From: Herbidospora daliensis
GTDB taxonomy: Bacteria > Actinomycetota > Actinomycetes > Streptosporangiales > Streptosporangiaceae
NCBI RefSeq assembly: GCF_001570585.1
Contig: NZ_BBXF01000012.1
Coordinates: 57,306 to 121,305 of the forward strand
Length of the DNA: 64,000 nucleotides
Direction: 5' to 3'
Part shown: in pieces, positions 8,023 to 16,355 of the stretch
Layout: each line of letters opens with the position of its first letter
How positions within the stretch are numbered: position 1 is the stretch's first letter
Position numbers and translations under genes: made by a program
The notes under the pieces: generated by a model
The model's database searches: none
Told to the model about the DNA's origin: nothing
Seen by the model: the letters and a program-made list of their open reading frames with translations, nothing else

Positions 8023-8989
8023 CGGTCAGCAGGCCCTTCTGGAAGACCGTCAGGTCGGGCACCGCGTCGAGCTGCTTCTGTCCGACCAGGAACTCGGCCG
8101 CGCTGCGCAGGTTCTCCGCGAGCTTGCCGGGGGCCTGGGCCGTGCCGAGGTAGTCGGGGGAGCGCTGCTCGGCGGCGTCGAGGAGGACGAGCTGGCCCAG
8201 CTGTCGCCCGGCCTCGGCCGGGTCGAGGTTGAGCTGGCGGCCGAGGGCCGCCGCCGCTGCGGTTTTGTCGGTGCGGGTCAGCTTGACCGCCCGGTCCTGC
8301 TGCTTGAGCCACTCCCGGAGGATCTCGGGGTGCTGGTCGGCGAACGCGCTGCGGACGACCGCCAGGTCGGCGGTGAGCTTGCCCTTCCCGGCCAGTTCGC
8401 GGCTGGTGGCCAGGACCGCGCCGTCCTTCTCCAGTTCGGCCAGGACCGGCGTCCACACGTAGGCGGCGTCGATGTCGCCGCGCACCCAGGCGGCCTGGAT
8501 GTCCGGCGGCTGGAGGTCGATGACCTTGGCGTCGGTCACGCCGGCCTCCGCCAGGACGGCCAGCAGGCTGTAGTGGGCGGTGGAGGCGAACGGGGTCGCG
8601 ATCGTCCTGCCGGCCAGGCCGGCGACCGAGGTGATCTCCTTCTTGGCGACCAGGGCCTCGTTGTCGCCGATCACGTCGAAGATCCACGGCACCTTGTAGG
8701 GGATGTTCAGCGGCGCCGACAGGCCGCGGGTCACCGGCGAGCTGCCGGCCAGGCCGATGTCGATCGCCCCCGCGATCATGGCCGTGTTGACGTCGCCCCC
8801 GGAGTCGAACCTGCTCCAGGTGATCTCGGTGTCGGGGAGGGCCTGCTCCAGCCACTTCTGGTCTTTGACGATCAGGTCGCCGTTGGGGATCAGCTGGTAG
8901 CCGATCCGCAGCGCGGTCTTGGCCGGCTCGGTTGCGGGGGCGGCGCAGGCGGTGGCCAGCACCAGCAGCGCCACGATGACGCGTTTCAC
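8009..8989 (-). CDS. ssuA: Sulfonate/taurine ABC transporter substrate-binding lipoprotein
   Basis: A 326-residue periplasmic-binding-type protein. It starts at GTG 8989 with AGGAG directly upstream. The N-terminus VKRVIVALLVLATACAAP is a lipoprotein signal with the cysteine at residue 15, so it should be anchored outside the membrane. The body matches the SsuA/TauA/NMT1 class 2 fold: LRIGYQLIPNGD, then GSSPVTRGLSAPLNIPY, AGRTIATPFASTAHYSL, and DIQAAWVRGDIDAAYVWTPVL. It delivers the ligand to SsuC/SsuB. Exact ligand (taurine, alkanesulfonate or nitrate) cannot be fixed from sequence, but the operon favours a sulfonate. Confidence 0.88.
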   Translation of the reverse strand: MKRVIVALLVLATACAAPATEPAKTALRIGYQLIPNGDLIVKDQKWLEQALPDTEITWSRFDSGGDVNTAMIAGAIDIGLAGSSPVTRGLSAPLNIPYKVPWIFDVIGDNEALVAKKEITSVAGLAGRTIATPFASTAHYSLLAVLAEAGVTDAKVIDLQPPDIQAAWVRGDIDAAYVWTPVLAELEKDGAVLATSRELAGKGKLTADLAVVRSAFADQHPEILREWLKQQDRAVKLTRTDKTAAAAALGRQLNLDPAEAGRQLGQLVLLDAAEQRSPDYLGTAQAPGKLAENLRSAAEFLVGQKQLDAVPDLTVFQKGLLTDALP

Positions 8990-9000
8990 GGGGGGCTCCT

Positions 9001-9762
9001 TCAGATGTGACGGCCGCGCCAGGGCACGAGCCGCCGGTCGAGCGTCTGCAACAGGTAGTCGATGAGCAGGCCGGACAGGCCGATGACGATGATCCCCAGC
9101 ACGACGACGTCGGTCTGGTTGTAGCGCTGGGCGTCGCGGACCATGCCGCCGATGCCGGGCACGCCGTTGACGGTCTCGGCGGCCACGACGGTCGTGTACG
9201 CCACCCCGACCGCCACCCGCACCCCCGTCACGATCTCGGGCAGCGCGCTGGGCAGCACCACCCGGTAGGGGATCTCCCACGGGCGGGCGCCCAGCGAGCG
9301 GGCGGCGTTCAGGTAGTCGTCGTGCACGCCCCTGACGGCGTCGGCGGTGGCGACGGCGACGGGCGGCAGCGCGGCGAGCAGCAGCAGCCACACCTTGGGC
9401 TCCTCGCCGATGCCGAACCAGATGACCAGCAGGCTCAAGTAGGCCAGCGGCGGCAGCGTGCGCACGAACGTGACCAGCGGCCCGAGCAGCGTGCGCAGCA
9501 CCGGCACGACCCCGATGAGCAGGCCGAGCACGATGCCGCCGCCGACGCCGTAGAGGCAGCCGAGCACGATCCGGCGCAGGCTGGCCAGCAGGTGCCCGGC
9601 CAGGGTGTAGCCGCTGTAGCCCTCGGTGGAGGTGCGCAGCAGCTGGTCGAAGACCGCGACCGGTTCCGGCACGAACACCGGCGGCCAGATCTTCAGCCAG
9701 GCCACCGCCTGCCACACGGCGAGCAGGAAGACGACGGCCCCGAGGCGCAGGGCGAGGTTCAT
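9001..9762 (-). CDS. ssuC: Sulfonate/taurine ABC transporter permease
   Basis: A 253-residue integral membrane protein of the SsuC/TauC type, with about six hydrophobic helices. The EAA loop that docks on the ATPase is visible at YLNAARSLGARPWEIPYRVVLPSALPEI. The start ATG overlaps the stop of ssuD by 4 bp, and ssuA follows after 11 bp. The length is usual for the family. Confidence 0.9.
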   Translation of the reverse strand: MNLALRLGAVVFLLAVWQAVAWLKIWPPVFVPEPVAVFDQLLRTSTEGYSGYTLAGHLLASLRRIVLGCLYGVGGGIVLGLLIGVVPVLRTLLGPLVTFVRTLPPLAYLSLLVIWFGIGEEPKVWLLLLAALPPVAVATADAVRGVHDDYLNAARSLGARPWEIPYRVVLPSALPEIVTGVRVAVGVAYTTVVAAETVNGVPGIGGMVRDAQRYNQTDVVVLGIIVIGLSGLLIDYLLQTLDRRLVPWRGRHI

Positions 9763-10823
9763 CGGAGCAGCGGCAGCAGGAACTCGCCGGCCCTGACCGA
9801 CTCCTCCAGGTGCGGCCAGCCCGACAGGATGAACTCGTCGAGGCCGAGGGCGGCGTACTCGCGGATCAGCTGCGCGACCTCGGCGTACGACCCGACCAGC
9901 GCGGTGCCGGCGCCCTCGCGGACCAGCCCGACGCCGGCCCACAGGCCGGGGGAGATCTCCAGGTCGTCGGCGCTGCCGCCGTGCAGCCCGGCCATGCGGG
10001 CCTGGCCGACGGAGTCCATCCGGGCGAAGCGGGCCTGGGCGGCGGCGATGCGGCCGGGATCCATGCCCGACAGCAGGCGCCGGGCGTACGCCCACGCCTC
10101 GTCGGCGGTGTCGCGGGCGATGACGTGGAGGCGGATGCCGTAGCGCAGGGTGCGGCCGGTCTCGGCGGTGCGCTTGCGCATGCGCTCCAGCCGCTCGGCG
10201 ATCATCGCCGGGGGTTCGCCCCACATCAGGTAGACGTTGGCGTGCTCGGCCGCGACCTTCTCGGCCGCCGGGGAGGCGCCGCCGAAGTAGACCTCCGGGG
10301 GGTTCGCCAGCGGGGTGGGCAGGCCCGCGTTCTCGACGCGGTAGTGCTCGCCGGTGAAGGAGAAGGGCTCGCCCTCCCAGGTCCGGCGCAGGACGTGGAG
10401 GTATTCGGCGGTCCGCGCGTAGCGCTCGTCGTGGTTCAGGAAGTCGCCGTAGGCGCGCTGCTCGGCGGGGTCGCCGCCGGTGACGACGTTGAGGCGCAGC
10501 CGCCCGTCACTGATCTCCTGGAAGGCCGCGGCCTGCTGGGCGAGCAGGGTCGGCAGGGTGAAGCCGGGCCGGAAGGCGACCAGCAGGCCGAGCCGGTCGG
10601 TCGTGGCGGCCACGGCCGCGCAGGTGACGAGCGGGTCGGGGCAGCCGAGGCCGACCGGGGTGAGCACGGCCTCGAAGCCGGCCGACTCGGACGCCTGGGC
10701 CACCTGGGAGAGATATCGGAGCGTGGGGTGCCGGACCGGGGCCGCGCCGGCCGCCACCGTGGTGGTGGCCGGCCGGACGTAGTGGCCGTCGCCCGAGGTC
10801 GGGAGGAACCAGTGGAACCGCAT
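9759..10823 (-). CDS. ssuD: FMNH2-dependent alkanesulfonate monooxygenase-like LLM protein
   Basis: A 354-residue luciferase-like (LLM) flavin-dependent monooxygenase closest in pattern to SsuD, which cleaves the C-S bond of alkanesulfonates to sulfite and aldehyde using FMNH2. Telling stretches are MRFHWFLPTSGDGHYV, ESAGFEAVLTPVG, RLGLLVAFRPGFTLPTLLAQQAA, GRLRLNVVTGGDPAEQRAYGDFL and PEVYFGGASPAAE. It heads the transport genes with a 4-bp overlap into ssuC. A partner flavin reductase (SsuE) is not in this operon. The gene begins 17 bp after the MarR-GNAT gene, so the two may be co-transcribed. Confidence 0.88.
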   Translation of the reverse strand: MRFHWFLPTSGDGHYVRPATTTVAAGAAPVRHPTLRYLSQVAQASESAGFEAVLTPVGLGCPDPLVTCAAVAATTDRLGLLVAFRPGFTLPTLLAQQAAAFQEISDGRLRLNVVTGGDPAEQRAYGDFLNHDERYARTAEYLHVLRRTWEGEPFSFTGEHYRVENAGLPTPLANPPEVYFGGASPAAEKVAAEHANVYLMWGEPPAMIAERLERMRKRTAETGRTLRYGIRLHVIARDTADEAWAYARRLLSGMDPGRIAAAQARFARMDSVGQARMAGLHGGSADDLEISPGLWAGVGLVREGAGTALVGSYAEVAQLIREYAALGLDEFILSGWPHLEESVRAGEFLLPLLR

Positions 10824-10840
10824 GCCGGGAGCATATTCCC

Positions 10841-11752
10841 CTAATTCCCATCAGTAAAGCAGGGAATTGCGCGCTCCCAGATCTCGTCCACGAACCCGTC
10901 GGCCTGCTCGGTGCCGGTGACCTCGAAGCCGGCCGCCTTGTAGATGCGCCGGGCGGAGGTCAGTACGTCGCGCGTCCACAACCGGATCCGGGTGTACCCG
11001 GCGTCGGCGGCGAACCGCAGGCACTCCTCGACCAGCCGCGCCCCCACCCCGCGCCCGCGCGCCCAGGGTTCGACCAGCAGCAGCCGCAACTGCGCGGTCT
11101 CGCCGTCCTTCCGGGTGCAGAACACGCATCCCGCCGGGCGGCCGTCGATCTCGGCGATCCACGCGGCCTGGCCCGGGTCGGCGCGCGTGTCGAGGAAGTC
11201 GGCGCAGACGCGGGCCACCAGGGCCTCGAAGTCGGCTCCCCAGCCCTGTTCGCGGACGTAGATCGCGCCGTGCCGCTGCACCACCCAGCCGAGGTCGCCG
11301 GGCCGGGGCGGCCGGATGACCAGGGCGTCTCCCCGGGGCCCGCCGCCGAGGATCTCCCTGATCGCGGCCATGCTCCCCAGGAGGCGCGGCACGTCGGCCC
11401 CGTCGAGCAGGCCGGCGACCTGGGCCGCCGACTTCTCGTCCAGTTCCGTGTACGTCCCCCTCCCGGCCTCCGTCAGCGCCACGACCTGGCGGCGGGCGTC
11501 GTGGCCGGCGCGTTCGCGGGTCACCAGGCCGTCGGTCTCCAGCCGGGTCAGCAGGCGGCTCAGATAGCCGGCGTCGAGGCCGAGCGCGCGCCGGATGTCG
11601 CCCGTCTCCATGGGCTGGAGGGTCTGGCCCAGTTCGTACAGGACCCTGGCCTCGGTCAGCGAATAGGGGGAGTCGTGCATGCCGGGGCCGAGCACGCCGA
11701 TGACCTCGGTGTAGAAGCGGTTGAACGCGCGGACCTCCGCGATCGCATCCAT
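10841..11752 (-). CDS. MarR-family regulator fused to GNAT acetyltransferase
   Basis: A 303-residue fusion. Residues about 1-145 form a MarR winged helix (SLTEARVLYELGQ, METGDIRRALGLDAGYLSRLLTRLETDGLVTRERAGHDARRQVVALTEAG). Residues about 150-300 form a GNAT N-acetyltransferase with the acetyl-CoA motif LLLVEPWARGRGVGARLVEECL. MarR-GNAT fusions are a known family; what they acetylate is mostly unknown. ATG 11752 has GAGGAGGG just upstream. An almost perfect 19-bp palindrome 18 bp before the start is the likely autoregulatory operator. With only 17 bp to ssuD, it may control the sulfonate operon; that link is inference. Confidence 0.87.
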   Translation of the reverse strand: MDAIAEVRAFNRFYTEVIGVLGPGMHDSPYSLTEARVLYELGQTLQPMETGDIRRALGLDAGYLSRLLTRLETDGLVTRERAGHDARRQVVALTEAGRGTYTELDEKSAAQVAGLLDGADVPRLLGSMAAIREILGGGPRGDALVIRPPRPGDLGWVVQRHGAIYVREQGWGADFEALVARVCADFLDTRADPGQAAWIAEIDGRPAGCVFCTRKDGETAQLRLLLVEPWARGRGVGARLVEECLRFAADAGYTRIRLWTRDVLTSARRIYKAAGFEVTGTEQADGFVDEIWERAIPCFTDGN

Positions 11753-11769
11753 TGCCCTCCTCAAGTAAA

Positions 11770-11788
11770 TCGTTGACTCAGGCAACGA
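11770..11788. promoter_or_regulatory. 19-bp palindrome, probable MarR-type operator
   Basis: TCGTTGACTCAGGCAACGA is symmetric except near the centre, as expected for a MarR dimer. It lies between the MarR-GNAT gene and the divergent lactonase gene, so it could affect both. ACGATAAAC directly to its right offers a -10-like sequence for the plus-strand gene. Confidence 0.6.
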
Positions 11789-11842
11789 TAAACCTGGTGC
11801 GCTAGGGTTCGAAAGACCCGCCAGCCTTCTCGAAGGAGCGAC

Positions 11843-12796
11843 GTGAGCACGGTCTACATCGGGGGCTACACACCCGACACCGGAGGGGCGGGGGCCGGCG
11901 TCACCGTCGCCGCCCGCGCCGAGTCGGGCGCCCTCACCGAGGTCGGCACGGCCGCCGCCTCGGGCCCCTCGTTCCTCGCCGCCCACCCGTCGCTCCCGGT
12001 CCTCTACGCCGTCGGCGAGACCGACCCCGGCACGATCACCGCCTTCACGGCCACCGACGACCCCGAGCGCCTGGCGACCCGGTCGAGCGGCGGCGGCTCC
12101 CCGTGCCACGTGGCCGTCACCGACCGCTGGCTGGCCGTGGCGAACTACGGCGACGGCATGGTGGCCCTGCACACGCTCGACGACGAGGGCCTGTTCACCG
12201 GCCCGCCGCTGCTCTTCCCCGGCTTCGGCTCGGGCCCCGACTCCGACCGCCAGCGCGGCCCCCACGCCCACCAGGCCACCTTCGAGGCCGGCGTCCTCTA
12301 CGTCACCGACCTGGGCGCCGACCAGGTCCGCCAGTGGCGGGTCCACCCCGACGTCACCGAGCTCGAACCGATCACCCTCACCCCCGGCACCGGCCCCCGC
12401 CACCTGGTGAGCGCCCCGACCGGCTGGTTCGTCACCGGCGAGCTCGACGGGCAGGTGCACGCTTTCGACGCCAAGTGGCACCCGGTCGCGCAGTTCGCCG
12501 CCAGCGGGCGCGACAGCGCCAACTATCCGTCGCACGTCCAGCTCCACCGCGACCGGCTCTACGTCGCCAACCGGGGCCCCAACACGATCAGCGTGTTCGA
12601 CCCCGAGACGTTCAAGATGGTCGCCGAGGTCGACTGCGGCGGCGACTGGCCCCGCCACTTCGCGATCGACGGCGACGACCTCTACGTCGCCAACCAGCGC
12701 TCGGGCGGCGTCGTGCACTTCCGGCTGGTGGGCGGGGTGCCGGAGCCGACCGGCCACGTGCTGGCCGTGCCGACCCCGACCTGCGTCCTCCTCTAG
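11843..12796 (+). CDS. Lactonase family seven-bladed beta-propeller protein
   Basis: A 317-residue protein of the lactonase/YbhE family (6-phosphogluconolactonase-like beta-propeller). The start MSTVYIGGYTPDTGG (GTG with GAAGGAG upstream) is typical. Repeated blade motifs are visible, such as GSPCHVAVTDRWLAVANYGDGMVALHTL, HAHQATFEAGVLYVTDLGADQVRQW, NYPSHVQLHRDRLYVANRGPNTISVF and WPRHFAIDGDDLYVANQRSGGV. A role in hydrolysing 6-phosphogluconolactone would be in the cytosol, but many family members act on other lactones. The gene ends 4 bp before the convergent glpK stop. Confidence 0.82.
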   Translation: MSTVYIGGYTPDTGGAGAGVTVAARAESGALTEVGTAAASGPSFLAAHPSLPVLYAVGETDPGTITAFTATDDPERLATRSSGGGSPCHVAVTDRWLAVANYGDGMVALHTLDDEGLFTGPPLLFPGFGSGPDSDRQRGPHAHQATFEAGVLYVTDLGADQVRQWRVHPDVTELEPITLTPGTGPRHLVSAPTGWFVTGELDGQVHAFDAKWHPVAQFAASGRDSANYPSHVQLHRDRLYVANRGPNTISVFDPETFKMVAEVDCGGDWPRHFAIDGDDLYVANQRSGGVVHFRLVGGVPEPTGHVLAVPTPTCVLL

Positions 12797-12800
12797 AAGG

Positions 12801-14255
12801 TCACCGGGTGGCCCAGCCCCGCGACCGGCTCACCGCGCGCAGCCAGTCGTCGTAGGCGCGCTCGTCGCGGGGGCCGGGCTCGAACCGCTTGTCGAGCCGC
12901 CAGGTGTGCTTGAGCTCCTCGCGCGTCGACCACACCCCGGCGCCCAGGCCCGCCAGGAAGGCCGCGCCGAGCGCGGTCGTCTCCTGGACGACCGGGCGCT
13001 CGACCGGGATGCCGAGCTGGTCGGCCTGCACCTGCATGAGCAGGTCGTTGGCGCTGCCGCCGCCGTCGGCCTTCAGCACGGTCACCTCCTCCGACATGGT
13101 GGCCACGATGTCGCGCACCTCGTAGGCGATGGCGTCGAGGGTGGCGCGGGCCAGGTGGGCCTTGGTCGTGCCGCGGGTGAGGCCGGTGATGGTGCCCCGG
13201 GCGTCCGGGTCCCAGTGGGGCGCGCCCAGGCCGGTCAGCGCGGGCACGAACACCACGCCGCCCGCGTCGGGCACCGAACGGGCCAGCTCCTCCGACTCGG
13301 CCGCCGTGCCGATCAGGCCCAGGCCGTCGCGCAGCCACTGGACCGCCGCGCCGGTCACGAAGATCGCGCCCTCCAGGGCGTAGGTCAGCTCGCCCGAGGG
13401 CTCCTGCCAGGCGACCGTGGTCAGCAGCCCCGCGTCGGAGCCGACCGCCTCGCGGCCGGTGTTGACCAGAACGAAAGAGCCGGTGCCGTAGGTGCACTTG
13501 ACGTCGCCGACGTCGAAGCAGGTCTGGCCGAACAGGGCCGCCTGCTGGTCGCCGGCCATGCCGCTGATCGGCAGGTCGAGGCCGAGGAAGTGCGCCGGGT
13601 CGGTGCGGGCGATCTCGCCGTAGTTGGGCACCACCTCGGGCAGGGCGTCGAGCGGCACCCCGAACAGGTCGCACAACTCCGGCGACCACGCGCCCGCGTG
13701 GATGTCGTAGAGAAGGGTGCGGGAGGCGTTCGACGGGTCGGTCACGTGGCGGGCGCCGCCGGTCAGCCGGGCCACCAGGTAGCTGTCGACCGTGCCGATC
13801 GCCAGGTCCTTGGCCGCCCACGCGTCGGGGTCGTGCTCGGCCAGCCAGGTCAGCTTGGTGCCGGTGAAGTAGGGGTCGAGCCGCAGGCCGGTGAGTTCGG
13901 TCACACGGGGTTCGTGACCTTCGTCACGAAGACGGGCGCAGATGCCGGAGGACCTGCGGTCCTGCCAGACAATGGCATGACGCGGCGCGTCGAGTGTGAC
14001 GGCGTTCCACACGACCGCCGTCTCGCGCTGGTTGGTCAGGCCGACGCACCGCACAGTGGTGCTTGCCCTGGCCAGAGCGGTGCGGCAGGCTGCCAGCGTC
14101 GCGCGCCAGATGTCGTCGGGCGCGTGTTCGACCCAGCCGGGTTCCGGGAACCGCTGCTCGAACTCCTGGTATCCGCGCGAGTCGATGTGGCCGTCCTCAC
14201 CCACCACGAGTGCGGTCACACCGGTCGTACCAGCGTCTATCGCCAAAACCGCCAC
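12801..14255 (-). CDS. glpK: Glycerol kinase
   Basis: A 484-residue FGGY-family kinase that phosphorylates glycerol to glycerol 3-phosphate with ATP in the cytosol. The N-terminus MAVLAIDAGTTGVTALVV carries the phosphate-1 loop. GLTNQRETAVVWN, AIVWQDRRSSGICARLR, SGMAGDQQAALFGQ, CTYGTGSFVLVNTG and ADGGGSANDLLMQVQAD are diagnostic for GlpK. Length is normal (about 500). There is no glpF or glpD next to it. A TGGTCTAGACCA palindrome sits 15 bp before the start codon, where a bound repressor would block transcription. It is divergent from the phosphofructokinase gene. Confidence 0.93.
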   Translation of the reverse strand: MAVLAIDAGTTGVTALVVGEDGHIDSRGYQEFEQRFPEPGWVEHAPDDIWRATLAACRTALARASTTVRCVGLTNQRETAVVWNAVTLDAPRHAIVWQDRRSSGICARLRDEGHEPRVTELTGLRLDPYFTGTKLTWLAEHDPDAWAAKDLAIGTVDSYLVARLTGGARHVTDPSNASRTLLYDIHAGAWSPELCDLFGVPLDALPEVVPNYGEIARTDPAHFLGLDLPISGMAGDQQAALFGQTCFDVGDVKCTYGTGSFVLVNTGREAVGSDAGLLTTVAWQEPSGELTYALEGAIFVTGAAVQWLRDGLGLIGTAAESEELARSVPDAGGVVFVPALTGLGAPHWDPDARGTITGLTRGTTKAHLARATLDAIAYEVRDIVATMSEEVTVLKADGGGSANDLLMQVQADQLGIPVERPVVQETTALGAAFLAGLGAGVWSTREELKHTWRLDKRFEPGPRDERAYDDWLRAVSRSRGWATR

Positions 14256-14269
14256 GGCGCCTCACTTTT

Positions 14270-14281
14270 TGGTCTAGACCA
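14270..14281. promoter_or_regulatory. TGGTCTAGACCA palindrome, DasR/GntR-type site
   Basis: A perfect 12-bp palindrome between divergent glpK and the phosphofructokinase gene. It matches the core of the dre site bound by the GntR/HutC regulator DasR in streptomycetes (AGTGGTCTAGACCAGT-like). It lies 15 bp from the glpK ATG and about 80 bp from the phosphofructokinase ATG. Control by a DasR-like protein is inferred. Confidence 0.55.
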
Positions 14282-14318
14282 TTGTTGCGCCGTCACGGCA
14301 GAATGCCACCGTCGGCGT

Positions 14319-14333
14319 CCAGACACAGTCTGG
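14319..14333. promoter_or_regulatory. CCAGAC-N3-GTCTGG inverted repeat before the phosphofructokinase gene
   Basis: Perfect 6-bp arms with a 3-base spacer, 30 bp before the phosphofructokinase start. It resembles a small dimer operator; no regulator is known here. Confidence 0.35.
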
Positions 14334-14362
14334 CCGCGCTATCTCATATGGAGGAACCCGAC

Positions 14363-15388
14363 ATGCGTATTGGAGTGCTCACCGGCGGCGGCGACTGCCC
14401 CGGTCTGAACGCCGTGATCCGGGCCGTGGTCCGCAAGGGCGTCACGGTCTACGGTCACGAGTTCGTGGGCTTCCGCGACGGCTGGCGCGGCCCGCTCGAG
14501 GGCGACACGATGCCCCTCGACGTTCAGTCCGTGCGCGGCATCCTGCCGCGCGGTGGCACCATCCTCGGTTCCTCGCGCACCAACCCGATCAAGATCGAGG
14601 GCGGCGTCGAGCGCATCAAGGAGAACCTCGCCGCGCAGGGCGTCGACGCCCTGGTCGCCATCGGCGGTGAGGACACCCTTGGCGTCGCCAAGCAGCTGTT
14701 CGACCGTGGCGTGAACGTCGTGGGCGTGCCGAAGACGATCGACAACGACCTCAACGCGACCGACTACACCTTCGGTTTCGACACCGCGGTGAACATCGCG
14801 ATGGAGGCCATCGACCGCCTCCACACCACCGCCGAGTCGCACCACCGCGCCCTGATCTGCGAGGTCATGGGCCGCCACGCGGGCTGGATCGCGCTGCACG
14901 CCGGCATGGCCGCCGGGGCCAACGTCATCCTGATCCCCGAGAAGCCGTTCGACATCGACAAGGTCTGCGAGTACGTCGAGTCGCGCTTCAAGACCCGCTA
15001 CGCCCCGATCATCGTGGTCGCCGAGGGCGCCCACCCGATCGACGGCCAGATGGAGCTGCAGGCCGGCGAGCTCGACGCGTTCGGCCACGTCCGCCTCGGC
15101 GGCATCGGCGACCGTCTCGCCCAGGAGATCGAGAAGCGCACCGGCAAGGAGGCCCGCACCACGGTCCTCGGCCACATCCAGCGCGGCGGCACCCCGACGG
15201 CGTACGACCGCGTGCTGGCCACCCGCTTCGGCCTGGCCGCGATCGACGCCGTCCACGAGGGCGACTTCGGCAAGATGGTCGGCCTCCAGGGCACCGAGAT
15301 CGTGCGCAGCGGCCTCGACGCCGCGACCGCCGAGCTCAAGACCGTCCCCGTGCACCGCTACGCCGAGGCCGAGGTCTTTTTCGGCTAA
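14363..15388 (+). CDS. pfkA: 6-phosphofructokinase with PPi-type active-site residues
   Basis: A 341-residue group III phosphofructokinase that phosphorylates fructose 6-phosphate in glycolysis. The fold motifs are clear: LTGGGDCPGLNAVIRAVV, PKTIDNDL, EVMGRHAGWIALHAG, LGHIQRGGTPTAYDR. Two discriminating positions are notable. Where ATP enzymes have GGDGS, this has GGEDTLG (Asp at the residue equivalent to E. coli Gly104). Where E. coli has PGTIDND, this has PKTIDND (Lys at position 124). Asp plus Lys is the combination of pyrophosphate-dependent enzymes such as that of Amycolatopsis, so PPi may be the donor. GGAGG precedes the ATG. Confidence 0.9.
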   Translation: MRIGVLTGGGDCPGLNAVIRAVVRKGVTVYGHEFVGFRDGWRGPLEGDTMPLDVQSVRGILPRGGTILGSSRTNPIKIEGGVERIKENLAAQGVDALVAIGGEDTLGVAKQLFDRGVNVVGVPKTIDNDLNATDYTFGFDTAVNIAMEAIDRLHTTAESHHRALICEVMGRHAGWIALHAGMAAGANVILIPEKPFDIDKVCEYVESRFKTRYAPIIVVAEGAHPIDGQMELQAGELDAFGHVRLGGIGDRLAQEIEKRTGKEARTTVLGHIQRGGTPTAYDRVLATRFGLAAIDAVHEGDFGKMVGLQGTEIVRSGLDAATAELKTVPVHRYAEAEVFFG

Positions 15389-15403
15389 GACCCCGGCCTG
15401 ATG

Positions 15404-15431
15404 CGCCGCGCGGGTGACTACCTGCGCGGCG
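15404..15431. terminator. Hairpin between convergent phosphofructokinase and MHYT genes
   Basis: CGCCGCGC (15404-15411) pairs perfectly with GCGCGGCG (15424-15431) across a 12-base loop. It overlaps the stop of the MHYT gene and probably ends both transcripts. Confidence 0.55.
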
Positions 15432-16254
15432 TGAACAGGTCGTCGCCGTCCGGCCTGCGCTGCGGCGCGGGCTGGGGCGGCATCGCCGGGGTGGTCCTGC
15501 GCTGCTGCAGGCGCTCCAGGAGTTCGCTGTCCTCGCGCATCTCGCGGGCCGAGGGCGAGAGCAGGATCGCGAGCAGCAGGCCCACGGTGATCAGGCTGAT
15601 GCCGGCGATCAGGGGCAGCAGGAAGTCCATGGCGCTGGCCCCCGAGGGGACGTTGTCGCCGGGGGTGACGCTGAGGGCGTACATGCCGGTGTAGTGCATG
15701 CCCGTGACGGCCACGCCCATCATGAGGGCGGCGCCGGTGGTGGCCAGGGGGCCCTCGACCTTGAGGGTGAACCAGAGGGCGACGGTGGCCGCGACGATCG
15801 CGATCAGCACCGACAGCGCCACCATCACCGGGTCGTAGGTCAGGTTGCCCGACATGCTCATCGCGAACATGCCGAGGTAGTGCATGGCGCCGACGCCGGT
15901 GCCGGCCAGCAGGCCGCCCGCGAGCAGGCGCGGGAATCCGTCGCCCTGCGAGACGACGTGGAGCCCTCCGTAGACGACGCCGACCGCCACGACCGCGGAC
16001 ACGGCGGTCAGTCCGACGCTGAAGCGGATCTCGCTGTTGACGTCGAAGCCCATCATGGCGATGAAGTGCATCACCCAGATGCCGGTGCCGCCGATGGCCA
16101 GCGCGCCGCCGGCCAGCCAGCGGTAGCGCGAGGCGCCCTGTGCCGAGCGGGCCCGAGCCGTGAGGATGAGGCCGAGCAGTGAGCCGACGACGGACATCAG
16201 GTAGGCGAGGAGAGGAGTCAACGCTCCGTGCGAGAAGTGATTGATATGGGACAT
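15418..16254 (-). CDS. MHYT-domain integral membrane sensor
   Basis: A 278-residue membrane protein with seven predicted helices and three MHYT-type motifs: WVMHFIAMMGF, GAMHYLGMFAM and TGMHYTGMYAL. MHYT domains are proposed to bind copper and sense oxygen, CO or NO. Here there is no fused GGDEF/EAL or kinase domain; the protein ends in a short charged cytosolic tail (SPSAREMREDSELLERLQQRR). The start at 16254 follows GAGGAG; an upstream in-frame start is less likely. The upstream region contains an AT-rich TAATTT stretch, unusual here and a likely -10. Confidence 0.88.
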   Translation of the reverse strand: MSHINHFSHGALTPLLAYLMSVVGSLLGLILTARARSAQGASRYRWLAGGALAIGGTGIWVMHFIAMMGFDVNSEIRFSVGLTAVSAVVAVGVVYGGLHVVSQGDGFPRLLAGGLLAGTGVGAMHYLGMFAMSMSGNLTYDPVMVALSVLIAIVAATVALWFTLKVEGPLATTGAALMMGVAVTGMHYTGMYALSVTPGDNVPSGASAMDFLLPLIAGISLITVGLLLAILLSPSAREMREDSELLERLQQRRTTPAMPPQPAPQRRPDGDDLFTPRR

Positions 16255-16355
16255 GCGTGCTCCTCGTTGTGGTTGCAACAAAATTATTGCACCGCTCCAG
16301 GCGCGCCCTTTGTCCCTTTCAGGAGTTCATGTGACGTTCGTTATGTAGTCGTACG

